Part shown: positions 32,884-40,254 of the stretch, in pieces
Layout of the letters: every line of letters starts with the position of its first letter
How positions within the stretch are numbered: the first letter of the stretch is position 1
From: Bifidobacterium panos
GTDB taxonomy: Bacteria > Actinomycetota > Actinomycetes > Actinomycetales > Bifidobacteriaceae
NCBI RefSeq assembly: GCF_012932445.1
Contig: NZ_JAAIIJ010000021.1
Coordinates: forward strand, 1-64,000
Direction of reading: 5' to 3'
Length of the DNA stretch: 64,000 bases
The notes under the pieces: model-generated
The model's database searches: none
Told to the model about the DNA's origin: nothing
What the model saw: the letters and a program-made list of their open reading frames with translations, nothing else
Translations under genes and position numbers: made by a program

Positions 32884-34434
32884 TCACTTCACGCTGATGG
32901 CCGTCCAAGAGACCGGAGGCAGGGTCATGCGCACGGTGCCGGTGGCCGCATCGAGGGCGACGGTGTCATTGGGGTGCAGGGTCACGCGATTGCGTTCTTC
33001 GAGCGTGTTGCACGCGAAGATGTCGTCCTCGTGCAGGGTCTGGGCTTCGATGGTTTGCCCCGCGAAGCCTTTGGGAAGCTCGATCTCGAAATCGCTGCTC
33101 GTATCAAGCGAGCGATTGGCAGCGAACACCGTCACCGAACCGTCGGCGCCGCGCACGGCGACCGAGTTCACAGCGGGAACCTCGCCGTATTGGGGAGTGT
33201 CGAAGGTGCCGGTGGAGAGCTTCGGTTCGAGCACCGTGCCGCCCTTGGCCAACTTGGCGGTGAGCGCGAACGGATAGAACGTGGTCTGACGCCAAGCCGG
33301 GCCGCCCGGCTCGGTCATGATCGGGGCGATCACATTCACCAGTTGCGCGAGGCTGGCCGCATGCACGCGGTCGGCGTTCCTCAGCAGTGTGATCATCAGG
33401 TCGCCGAACACCACGGCATCCGCGGCGGTATAGACATCCTCAAGCAGACGGGGCGCCACCGGCCAGTTGCCGATGCCTTCGGGGTTCTTGCTCGGTTCCT
33501 CCTCCTGATACCACACATTCCACTCGTCGAAGGAGATGTACACGTCGTGCTGGGACTTGAGGCGCGCCTTGGTGGCGTCGATTGCGGCGGCGACATCCTT
33601 GATGAAACCGTCCATATCGACACCGGAGGCCATGAAACTCGCCATGTCGCGGCTGCCGTCGCTCTGCAATTCGGGGTGATAGTAGGCATGGCACGAAACG
33701 AAGTCGACCAGATCATAGGTCTTCTCGAGCACCGTCTCCTCCCAGTGGCCGAATGTGTCCATGTCATGGCCGGACGAACCGCACACCACCAGTTCCACGC
33801 TCGGGTCGAGCGAGCGCATGCCGCGCGCCACGGAAGCGGCGAGCGTGCCGTAGTCTTCCGCCGACTTGTGGCCGGTCTGCCACGGGCCGTCCATTTCGTT
33901 GCCCAAGCACCACATCTTGATGTCAAACGGCTGCTCGGCACCGTTGGCGCGACGCTCGTCCGACAGCTTGGTGCCGCTTGGAATATTGGAGTATTCGAGC
34001 AGGTCGAGTGCCTCTTCAAGGCCGCGCGTGCCGAGGTTGATTGCTTCCATCAGCTCATTGCCGCCGGCCTTCTGCAGCCATTTGGCCATCTCATGCAGGC
34101 CGAACTGATTGGTTTCGGTGGAATGCCAAGCCAGGTCGAGGCGGCGCGGGCGGGATTCCTTGGGGCCGATGCCATCTTCCCAGCGGTAGCCGGAAACGAA
34201 GTTGCCGCCGGGATAGCGAATGGTGGTGGTGCCCAGCTCCTGCACCAAGGCGATGACGTCCTTGCGGAAACCGTCTTCATCGGCCTCGGGATGGCCCGGC
34301 TCGTAGATGCCGCCGTAAACGCAGCGGCCAAGATGCTCCACGAAGGAGCCGAACAGCCTGTCGCTGACCGGTGCCACCTGAAAATCGTTATCCACGACAA
34401 GACAAGCCTTATTTGTGCCATTGGGTTGCGCCAT
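32884..34434 (-). CDS. abfA: GH51 alpha-L-arabinofuranosidase
   Basis: The 516-residue cytosolic glycosidase is expected to release terminal alpha-L-arabinofuranose from arabino-oligosaccharides or arabinoxylan fragments. It has the GH51 landmarks: FGSFVEHLGRCVYGGIYEPG at the start, the acid/base glutamate in MWCLGNEMDGPWQ near residue 175, and the nucleophile glutamate in YISFDEWNVWY near residue 295. A C-terminal beta-sandwich follows. ATG 34434 follows GGAGGGATAGCC. It forms a unit with the downstream LacI gene. No transporter is adjacent, so uptake must come from elsewhere, possibly the island at 41.4-48.2 kb. Confidence 0.92.
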   Translation of the reverse strand: MAQPNGTNKACLVVDNDFQVAPVSDRLFGSFVEHLGRCVYGGIYEPGHPEADEDGFRKDVIALVQELGTTTIRYPGGNFVSGYRWEDGIGPKESRPRRLDLAWHSTETNQFGLHEMAKWLQKAGGNELMEAINLGTRGLEEALDLLEYSNIPSGTKLSDERRANGAEQPFDIKMWCLGNEMDGPWQTGHKSAEDYGTLAASVARGMRSLDPSVELVVCGSSGHDMDTFGHWEETVLEKTYDLVDFVSCHAYYHPELQSDGSRDMASFMASGVDMDGFIKDVAAAIDATKARLKSQHDVYISFDEWNVWYQEEEPSKNPEGIGNWPVAPRLLEDVYTAADAVVFGDLMITLLRNADRVHAASLAQLVNVIAPIMTEPGGPAWRQTTFYPFALTAKLAKGGTVLEPKLSTGTFDTPQYGEVPAVNSVAVRGADGSVTVFAANRSLDTSSDFEIELPKGFAGQTIEAQTLHEDDIFACNTLEERNRVTLHPNDTVALDAATGTVRMTLPPVSWTAISVK

Positions 34435-34470
34435 GGCTATCCCTCCTCGGATTCTTTATGTCTGTTTTAC

Positions 34471-34629
34471 TTGGTGCAACGTTGTCCTGATTGCGGTGAA
34501 CGCGACGCCTGCTGCGCGTGGCGTAGGGTTCTCACTTCAATTAGTACAACCTTGTACTTCACTGATGTTCTATAAACATACACCAGCCGCCGCCCCCGAA
34601 CGCGACTTCAGTTAATACAACGATGCACC
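34471..34629 (-). promoter_or_regulatory. Three LacI-type operators upstream of GH51 gene
   Basis: Related near-palindromes TTGGTGCAACGTTGTC (34471), TTAGTACAACCTTGTACT (34541) and TTAATACAACGATGCACC (34612) share the core (T/G)(A/G)CAACxTTG(T/C)AC. Spacing of about 70 bases suits looping by a LacI tetramer. The likely ligand is the LacI protein encoded at 31644-32720. Confidence 0.65.
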
Positions 34630-34692
34630 AGCCGCCACTTTCCAACCGACACGCCGCAACGCACCCAACAGATTCAAGAACGCCGGAACGTC

Positions 34693-34784
34693 TCATTCGA
34701 AAAAGCTAGGATAAATCATTCGAAAACCCTAGGATGAACCATTCGAAAAAGCTAGGATACAAGATTTGAAAAGCCAGCACACTA
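34693..34784. repeat. 23-bp direct repeats, TCATTCGAAAAAGCTAGGAT type, 4 units
   Basis: The ATTCG core occurs at 34695, 34718, 34741 and (as ATTTG) 34764. The same repeats stand before the WCGKT-type gene at 36314 and after it at 37681. Here they are followed only by that gene's last codons, so this is the promoter array of a deleted copy. Confidence 0.85.
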
Positions 34785-34801
34785 ACACTCTTGGCGTATA
34801 G
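34785..34801 (+). pseudogene. Last five codons of a deleted WCGKT-type ATPase gene
   Basis: The 18 bases ACACTCTTGGCGTATAGC (34785-34802) are identical to the 3' end of the gene at 36314-37615 (37599-37616), stop codon included. The sequence joins directly to the promoter repeats at a point matching the intact gene's leader (ACTAA), so nearly the whole reading frame has been removed. Confidence 0.7.
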
Positions 34802-34826
34802 CAATACCGCCGCCGGCCATCCCTCT

Positions 34827-36125
34827 CTAGACATTCAGGCTATTCGCGTTCAGCAGGAAGTCGTATACGCTCATGGTCAATATCCCTTTCTCGTCGCGGG
34901 TGGGTTTGACCACGTCACGCACGAGCACAATCTTGGCGAAGCTGTCGTCAATGCCGCGCAACGACGCTTTCTCCTGCGCAACCTTGCGCTCATCCGACAA
35001 CTGAAGCGCGGACTGAATATAGTAGCGACTTGAGCCAAGATTGGCCACGAAATCGACTTCAAGATTGTTGCGAACATCCTTGCCACCCTCGCTGCCACGA
35101 TGTTCAACCACGCCCACGTCGACGGAATAGCCACGCATGCGCAGCTCATTGTAAATGATGTTCTCCATGATGTGAGCCTGCTCGACCTGCCGGAAACCCA
35201 GACGCGCGTTTCTCAATCCGACATCCTCGAAATAATATTTCTTCGGACTTCCGATGTATTTTCGGCCCTTGACGTCGTAACGCCTAGCCTCATCAATCAC
35301 AAACGCCTCTTCAAGACAGGCAATGTATGACGTGATGGTGTTCACGCTGATTGTGGAATGCAGCTTGCTTCTGAACGTGGCCTCAATCTTCGCTGGATTG
35401 GTCAGTGCCCCGATACACGAGGCCAGCACATCGACGAGGTCATCGAGCTCTTGGCTACGCCGAATCCCATTGCGCGCGACGATGTCTTTCAGGTACGTTT
35501 CCGCGAACAGGTTTTCAAGATATCGCGTCTTCTGCTCGTCTGTTCGCATGGACAAAACCAGTGGCATGCCGCCGAATACCGCATATTCGGCCCAGCCGTG
35601 TTGCACGTCACCGTCATACGCTTGCATGAACTCCGCGAACGACAGCGGGCGAACCCTCACTTCATCACCCCTGCCGCGAAACTCGGTCATCACATCCGTG
35701 GAGAGCATTTTCGAATTGCTTCCGGTCACGTACACATCCACGTTGCGCATGCGCAGCAAACCATTGAGCACACCATACAGACGCGGGGGTTCTTTGCCTT
35801 TCAGTTCTGCGCGCGAAATCGCGTATTGCACCTCGTCCAGCAGAATATAGTATTGCCGCCCGTCCGATTGCCGCCCATCCGTGATGCGCGAGCGCAGATA
35901 TTCGGCCATCTTCAGTGGGTCGCGGTATTGGGCGTTGAGCTCGTCGTCCAAGGCCAACTCGATGATGTGCTCGTCATCCACGCCCTGACAGCGTAGATGG
36001 TCGGCAAACAGGTCGAATAGCAGGAAGGTTTTGCCGCAACGCCTGGTGCCCGTGACCACCTTGATCATGCCGTTGCCGATGCGCGACACCAGATCATTGA
36101 GGTATTTGTCTCGTTGTATTAGCAT
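34827..36125 (-). CDS. AAA/DUF4143 ATPase, RRCGKT subfamily
   Basis: This 432-residue protein has Walker A GTRRCGKTF near residues 26-34, Walker B YILLDEVQYA near 105-114, and sensor VYVTGSNSKML near 150. The DUF4143 half includes KKYYFEDVGLRNARLGF and MENIIYNELRMRG. The C-terminal nuclease-like site starts LEVDFVAN, but the second motif reads YIQSALQLSD, lacking the usual ExK, so this subfamily may be catalytically dead there. ATG 36125 follows GGAAGGCGCAGGG. A 44-bp palindrome lies 22 bases upstream. The gene converges on the remnant of a WCGKT-type gene. Confidence 0.85.
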   Translation of the reverse strand: MLIQRDKYLNDLVSRIGNGMIKVVTGTRRCGKTFLLFDLFADHLRCQGVDDEHIIELALDDELNAQYRDPLKMAEYLRSRITDGRQSDGRQYYILLDEVQYAISRAELKGKEPPRLYGVLNGLLRMRNVDVYVTGSNSKMLSTDVMTEFRGRGDEVRVRPLSFAEFMQAYDGDVQHGWAEYAVFGGMPLVLSMRTDEQKTRYLENLFAETYLKDIVARNGIRRSQELDDLVDVLASCIGALTNPAKIEATFRSKLHSTISVNTITSYIACLEEAFVIDEARRYDVKGRKYIGSPKKYYFEDVGLRNARLGFRQVEQAHIMENIIYNELRMRGYSVDVGVVEHRGSEGGKDVRNNLEVDFVANLGSSRYYIQSALQLSDERKVAQEKASLRGIDDSFAKIVLVRDVVKPTRDEKGILTMSVYDFLLNANSLNV

Positions 36126-36146
36126 CCCTGCGCCTTCCAGATAGCT

Positions 36147-36190
36147 TCTATTGAATTATTCTGCCGCAAACGGCAAAATAATTCAATAGA
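36147..36190. promoter_or_regulatory. 44-bp near-perfect palindrome
   Basis: TCTATTGAATTATT (36147-36160) pairs with AATAATTCAATAGA (36177-36190), and TGCCG with CGGCA inside, with one mismatch and a four-base loop. It overlaps the expected promoter of the minus-strand ATPase gene, so it is a strong operator candidate for an autoregulatory dimer. Confidence 0.7.
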
Positions 36191-36210
36191 ATTGAAGACC
36201 TTGGAATGCC

Positions 36211-36279
36211 TCATTCGAAAAAGCTAGTGTAGACTATTCGAAAAAGCTAGGATATAAGATTTGAAAAAGCCGGAATACT
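36211..36279. repeat. 23-bp direct repeats, TCATTCGAAAAAGCTAG type, 3 units
   Basis: Units at 36211, 36234 and 36257 carry ATTCGAAAAAGCTAG (last copy ATTTGAAAAAGCCGG). They end 34 bases before the start codon of the WCGKT-type ATPase gene, the same spacing as the array before the relative at 11766. Confidence 0.88.
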
Positions 36280-36313
36280 AATAATTCCAAGCTTTTACAA
36301 GGAGGGATATTTT

Positions 36314-37615
36314 ATGACAGCAACCTATATCCCACGCATTATCGACACAGAATTAGATGAGCATTTGGCAACATTCCCCGCAGTGTGCATCGAAGGGCCG
36401 AAATGGTGCGGGAAAACCACCACCGCCACCATGCACGCAGCCTCATCCATCAGCCTGGCAGACCCCGAAGGCAACTTCCGCAACCGCACCATGGCGCAAC
36501 TGGAACCTTCGCTGGCAATGCAAGGATCCGAACCTCGCCTCATCGACGAATGGCAGGAAGTGCCCGCGATATGGGACACCGTGCGGTTCATTTGCGACGC
36601 CAACCCCACGCACGGGCGCTTCCTGCTAACCGGTTCCGCCACGCCCAGACAATCACAACAGCCGATGCATAGCGGCGCAGGGCGAATCGCGCGCTTGCAC
36701 ATGTCCTCGATGACCCTCGCCGAACAGGGGAAATCCAGCTCCGAAGTCTCCCTACGCGGTCTGTTCGACGGACAAGCCTATACGGCGCAATCCCACCTGA
36801 CCCTCGAACAGATCAGCCAGTGCATCGTGCGAGGCGGATGGCCGGCGGCACTTGAACTCGACGACAAGCAGGCATCGCTAACGGCCGAGGGATATCTGGA
36901 CGCCATCGCTCACGAAGACATCTCGGAGGTGGACGACATCAACCGCGATCCTGTGCGCGTGCAACGTCTGCTCGCTTCCCTCGGGCGCAATGAAGCGACA
37001 CTCGCCAGCAAAACAACGCTGCTCAAAGACACCACCGGCCAAGCGCGCCACCAGCGCAACGCGCGGACAACGCAGGCCAGCCAACTGGCGGAAACCACAC
37101 TTAACGAATATATGGGGGCGCTGGAGCGCATGCATGTGGTCGAGGATGTGCCCGCTTGGGCTCCGGCGCTGCGTTCCCCTGTGCGCATACGCTCAACACG
37201 CAAGCATCATCTAGCCGATCCTTCCCTAGCGGCAGCCGCAATAGGCGCAACCACCGATACGCTGCGCACAGATCCGAAGACTTTGGGATTCCTGTTCGAG
37301 TCCCTGGCCACGCACGACCTCATGGTCTATGCCCGCGCCATCGATGCCCACGTTATGCACTATCGGGATGATTCCCATCTGGAGGTGGACTTGATTGTGG
37401 AGATGCGCGACGGTCGTTGGGGTGCCTTCGAAGTCAAGCTCGGTAGCGCACAGATCGAAGACGGCGCCGCGAACGTCAATGCCCTGGATCGGAAGATGCG
37501 CGAACGTGGGCAGCGGGCGGCCTCAGTGAAGGCCGTTATTGTCGGCACCGGCGCGATTGCGCATCGGCGCGACGACGGAGTTCAGGTCATACCTTTGGAC
37601 ACTCTTGGCGTATAG
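36314..37615 (+). CDS. AAA/DUF4143 ATPase, WCGKT subfamily
   Basis: This 433-residue protein has Walker A GPKWCGKTTT near residues 28-37, Walker B PRLIDEWQEVP near 75-85, and sensor RFLLTGSATP near 105. The DUF4143 half ends in a nuclease-like pair LEVDLIVE...AFEVKLGS. It is closely related in layout to the gene at 11766. Compared with that gene it has a polar insert (QARHQRNARTTQASQ) in the middle. ATG 36314 follows AAGGAGGGATATTTT. Repeats of its own type lie on both sides. The gene that should converge on it is missing, leaving only that gene's leader. Confidence 0.85.
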   Translation: MTATYIPRIIDTELDEHLATFPAVCIEGPKWCGKTTTATMHAASSISLADPEGNFRNRTMAQLEPSLAMQGSEPRLIDEWQEVPAIWDTVRFICDANPTHGRFLLTGSATPRQSQQPMHSGAGRIARLHMSSMTLAEQGKSSSEVSLRGLFDGQAYTAQSHLTLEQISQCIVRGGWPAALELDDKQASLTAEGYLDAIAHEDISEVDDINRDPVRVQRLLASLGRNEATLASKTTLLKDTTGQARHQRNARTTQASQLAETTLNEYMGALERMHVVEDVPAWAPALRSPVRIRSTRKHHLADPSLAAAAIGATTDTLRTDPKTLGFLFESLATHDLMVYARAIDAHVMHYRDDSHLEVDLIVEMRDGRWGAFEVKLGSAQIEDGAANVNALDRKMRERGQRAASVKAVIVGTGAIAHRRDDGVQVIPLDTLGV

Positions 37616-37630
37616 CGGCATTTCGCCGAA

Positions 37631-37680
37631 AGCATCTCCCTCGCCACCCAGATCGTTTCTGTTGAAGACCTAGAAATGCT
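37631..37680 (-). other. Leader remnant of a deleted RRCGKT-type ATPase gene
   Basis: From AGCAT (the reverse of that gene's start codon) through CCAGAT...TTCT(G/A)TTGAAGACC...GAAATGC, this stretch matches 36121-36210 but lacks the 44-bp palindrome and the whole reading frame. It shows where a second copy of the gene at 34827-36125 once stood. The rest of 37616-37870 has no gene I can support. Confidence 0.6.
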
Positions 37681-37750
37681 TCATCTAAAAGCTGGGATGA
37701 ACCATTCGAAAACCCTAGGATGAATCGTTCGAAAAAGCTAGTATAGGGGA
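37681..37750. repeat. 23-bp direct repeats, third array of the same type
   Basis: Units near 37681 (degenerate), 37702 and 37725 carry (A/G)TTCGAAAA(A/C)CCTAGGATGA-like sequence. Nothing of the ATPase family follows. Together with 34693 and 36211 it bounds two tandem copies of one locus. Confidence 0.75.
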
Positions 37751-37870
37751 CATAAAGACTGTCAATTTGCCCGTCTCGATGAGGATGAGGTGGGCACACC
37801 AGCGCCCGTGCGCACACTCGCGGCGGGCTTCTCGCATCGCATTGAACCCACCGTCTGCCGGAAGCAGTCG

Positions 37871-38116
37871 TTATGCGTTTGCCAAGCTATCGGCACGCTC
37901 GGTGAGCCACACTTTGATGACAGCCTGGCGGCTCACGCCCATGCGGGCGGCCTCGCTGTCAAGCGTCTCGATAAGCCAGGCGGGCAATTGCAGGCTGAGC
38001 GCGCGCTGCTCATCCTTGTTCGGCTTCCTGACGGTCGACATATCCGCGTAATCGGTGATGCTTTCCTTTCCTTCATCGAAGATACGCTCAAGATCAGCGG
38101 CTTTTGCAGTTTTCAT
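37871..38116 (-). CDS. BrnA/CopG-type antitoxin, toxin partner lost
   Basis: The protein has 81 residues. The C-terminal ribbon-helix-helix region reads RALSLQLPAWLIETLDSEAA then RMGVSRQAVIKVWLTER, typical of BrnA-type antitoxins that bind DNA as dimers and neutralise a BrnT nuclease. ATG 38116 follows GGAGGAGCGACTAT. Directly upstream only the first few codons of a BrnT-like toxin remain, fused in frame, so translation may also begin at GTG 38161 and add 15 residues. Confidence 0.75.
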   Translation of the reverse strand: MKTAKAADLERIFDEGKESITDYADMSTVRKPNKDEQRALSLQLPAWLIETLDSEAARMGVSRQAVIKVWLTERADSLANA

Positions 38117-38161
38117 ATAGTCGCTCCTCCTTCGGATGGAATCATATTCGAACTCCACCAC
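38117..38161 (-). pseudogene. BrnT-like toxin reduced to its first codons
   Basis: A GTG at 38161 behind AAAGGAGGCA starts VEFEYDS, the conserved beginning of BrnT toxins (xFEYDxxK). The frame then runs straight into the antitoxin coding sequence. Nearly all of the toxin is deleted while its ribosome-binding site is kept. Confidence 0.5.
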
Positions 38162-38409
38162 TGCCTCCTTTCAATATATATGAAATATGGGATAAAAACA
38201 ATATGTTTTTGATATATATTCCATACGCTTTATGAGTTGTTCACCGAGCATATCGAAATCAGGAAAGACAGCGACGCGATTTCGGGCATTGTGGACAGAG
38301 CCCCTCCCACTTATCCACATTTCCACATTTTTCGACCCGCTTGTTGCGAAGATAGAGCCGCAATCGCTACCGTGCGAACCATTAGTCAACACAAACTTGC
38401 CAATACTTC

Positions 38410-38509
38410 TGTAAGGCGGTAGTATCGAGATGAGGTTTGACAGTGGCGGCTGGTATTCGGCTGGGACGATAAGGAGGCGACCGATGTGCGTTGCATCGAC
38501 TACCACTGA
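38410..38509 (+). pseudogene. Frameshifted C-terminus of a HigB toxin
   Basis: One frame gives SIEMRFD and the next continues QWRLVFGWDDKEATD, then VRCIDYH and a stop at 38509. Together they match the HigB ending (YSIRxNDQWRxxFxW...VxxxDYH) across a one-base frameshift at about 38438. The rest of the toxin upstream is not recognisable. It overlaps the start of the antitoxin gene, as in intact higBA operons. Confidence 0.75.
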
Positions 38510-38819
38510 ACACGCCGACACCACAGGTGTCTCAACGGATTTGCTCTCCACCCCCGGGGAGATTCTCGAAGAGGAATTTCTGGCTCCCCTGTCAATCTCG
38601 CACTACCGGCTGGCGAAAACCATCGGCGTCCCCCAATCGGCAATCAGCGACATCATCCACGGAAGGCGGGCCATCACCGCACGCATGTCGATACTGCTTG
38701 GACTGGCGCTGGGAACCGGCCCCCATTTCTGGATGAATCTGCAGAACACCTACGATCTGAAGAAAGCCGAATCCGCAGGGATCCCTGCGGTCGAGCCGCT
38801 GATCCCCATGCAAGCATGA
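38484..38819 (+). CDS. higA: HigA-type XRE antitoxin, toxin partner decayed
   Basis: The protein has 111 residues. After a variable lead it has TPGEILEEEFLAPLSISHYR and LAKTIGVPQSAISDIIHGRR, the helix-turn-helix of HigA/VapI antitoxins, then ITARMSILLGLALGTGPHFW and the typical MNLQNTYDLKKAE end. ATG 38484 follows AAGGAGGCGACCG. It should bind its own promoter and the HigB ribonuclease, but that gene is a frameshifted fragment. It is one of three antitoxins in this window without an intact toxin. Confidence 0.85.
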   Translation: MCVASTTTEHADTTGVSTDLLSTPGEILEEEFLAPLSISHYRLAKTIGVPQSAISDIIHGRRAITARMSILLGLALGTGPHFWMNLQNTYDLKKAESAGIPAVEPLIPMQA

Positions 38820-38885
38820 CCTTAAAGCCACTGTGCAACCCAACTCCGGTCGCACAGGAGGGGGAAGAGTGTTACCGTTGAGACC

Positions 38886-39527
38886 ATGGAATTACATGTT
38901 TTGGATCACCCGCTCGTCGCGCACAAACTGACCGTGCTGCGAGACAAGAACACCCCGTCCCACACCTTCCGCGAGCTCATCAGCGAGCTGGTCATGCTCG
39001 AAACCTACGAAGCGACCCGCGGCCTCGAAGTGGTCGACAAACCCATCGAAACCCCCGTGGCCCCAATGGTCGGCAAGCACATTGCCGAACCGCGCCCGCT
39101 GATCGTGCCCGTGCTGCGCGCCGGGCTGGGCATGCTCGACGGCATGACCAAAATGATTTCCTCCGCCGAAGTCGGCTTCCTCGGCATGAAGCGCGACGAG
39201 GAGCACCCCACCCAGCAGATCACCTACGCCAACCGCTTGCCCGAAGACCTCTCCGGGCGTCAATGCTTCCTCATCGACCCGATGCTCGCCACCGGCGGCA
39301 CGCTGGTCGCCGCCACGCACTATCTGGCCGAGCGCGGCGCCAAGGACGTCACCGCCATCAACATCATCGCCGCCCCCGAAGGCATCAAGTTCGTCGAGGA
39401 GCACATCGACCCGTCCATCAGCTTCAAGGTCGTAGTCTGTGCCGTCGATGAAAGCCTCAATGAAAAGTGCTACATTGTGCCGGGGCTTGGCGACGCAGGC
39501 GACCGCCTCTACGGAGTGATTGACTGA
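38886..39527 (+). CDS. upp: Uracil phosphoribosyltransferase
   Basis: The 213-residue enzyme converts uracil and PRPP to UMP in pyrimidine salvage, using the product of Prs. It has the family's [13 protein letters not shown] segment near residues 74-86 and the PRPP-binding loop [12 protein letters not shown] near 130-141. It ends with the uracil-binding [15 protein letters not shown]. Length is normal for Upp. ATG 38886 has a weak ribosome-binding site. It is followed by a duplicated 90-base sequence and rlmH. Confidence 0.95.
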   Translation: MELHVLDHPLVAHKLTVLRDKNTPSHTFRELISELVMLETYEATRGLEVVDKPIETPVAPMVGKHIAEPRPLIVPVLRAGLGMLDGMTKMISSAEVGFLGMKRDEEHPTQQITYANRLPEDLSGRQCFLIDPMLATGGTLVAATHYLAERGAKDVTAINIIAAPEGIKFVEEHIDPSISFKVVVCAVDESLNEKCYIVPGLGDAGDRLYGVID

Positions 39528-39539
39528 CGGAGTGTCATC

Positions 39540-39729
39540 GGCGTTGCTCCTCGGTCGACGTACCTTCGTACGCCTTCCCTCGGGGCGCCTTGATACCGCA
39601 CACGTTAATCAATCACTCCCGGAAATTGGCAGAGCGTTATTGGCGTTGATCCTCGGTCGACGTACCTTTGTACGCCTTCCCTCGGGGCGCCTTGATGCCA
39701 CACGCGTCAGCCAATCACTCTCGAAAATT
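39540..39729. repeat. Two ~90-bp direct repeats spaced 102 bp
   Basis: Copies start at 39540 and 39642, both beginning GGCGTTG and sharing CCTCGGTCGACGTACCTT and TACGCCTTCCCTCGGGGCGC, and both ending CAATCACTC. They fill the upp-rlmH gap and contain a CGTAC...GTACG short stem. No coding frame is supported. Confidence 0.8.
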
Positions 39730-39748
39730 AGAAGGATAGTGAGTGCGG

Positions 39749-40228
39749 ATGAATATCGACGTTATCTGCGTTGGTAAGGTGAAAGAACGGTATCTGCGCG
39801 ACGGCATTGCGGAATATGCCAAACGGCTTGGGCGCTACTGCAAACTCAACATCCTTGAGGTGGCCGACGAGAAAACGCCCGACCATGCCTCCGAGGGAAT
39901 GGAACGGCAAATCAAAGCGAAAGAAGGCGAGCGCATCGCCAGGCACATCAAGCCCGGCGCGTTCGTCATTGCGCTGGCCATCGACAGCCAGCAGCTCGAC
40001 TCCGTCGGGTTCGCCCGCAAAATCAGCCAGCTCGGTCTGCAAGGAGCCAGCCACCTCCAGTTCATTATCGGCGGCTCAATCGGGCTGGACGACGCCATTC
40101 TCAGGCGGGCGAATTATCGCCTGAGCTTTTCGAACATGACCTTCCCGCACCAACTCATGCGGGTGATTCTGCTCGAACAAATCTATCGCGCCTACAAAAT
40201 CAACGCCCACGAGCCCTACCACAAGTAG
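39749..40228 (+). CDS. rlmH: 23S rRNA (pseudouridine-1915-N3) methyltransferase
   Basis: This 159-residue SPOUT methyltransferase acts on helix 69 of the assembled ribosome. It has the N-terminal CVGKVKERYLRDGI, the SAM-binding trefoil-knot segment FIIGGSIGLDD near residues 105-115, and the conserved terminal YRAYKINAHEPYHK. Length and ending are standard for RlmH. ATG 39749 was chosen over GTG 39743. The gene is probably housekeeping and independent of its neighbours. Confidence 0.95.
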   Translation: MNIDVICVGKVKERYLRDGIAEYAKRLGRYCKLNILEVADEKTPDHASEGMERQIKAKEGERIARHIKPGAFVIALAIDSQQLDSVGFARKISQLGLQGASHLQFIIGGSIGLDDAILRRANYRLSFSNMTFPHQLMRVILLEQIYRAYKINAHEPYHK

Positions 40229-40254
40229 ACCACAAGTAGGAGAACCTCAGGACC

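Noticed and set aside
32974..34575. 533-codon frame opposite the GH51 gene
   Set aside because: It is an antisense shadow. It crosses the operators and promoter of the real gene.
38171..38551. 126-codon minus-strand frame between BrnA and HigA genes
   Set aside because: It overlaps the HigB remnant and the HigA start on the other strand and has no domain or ribosome-binding site.
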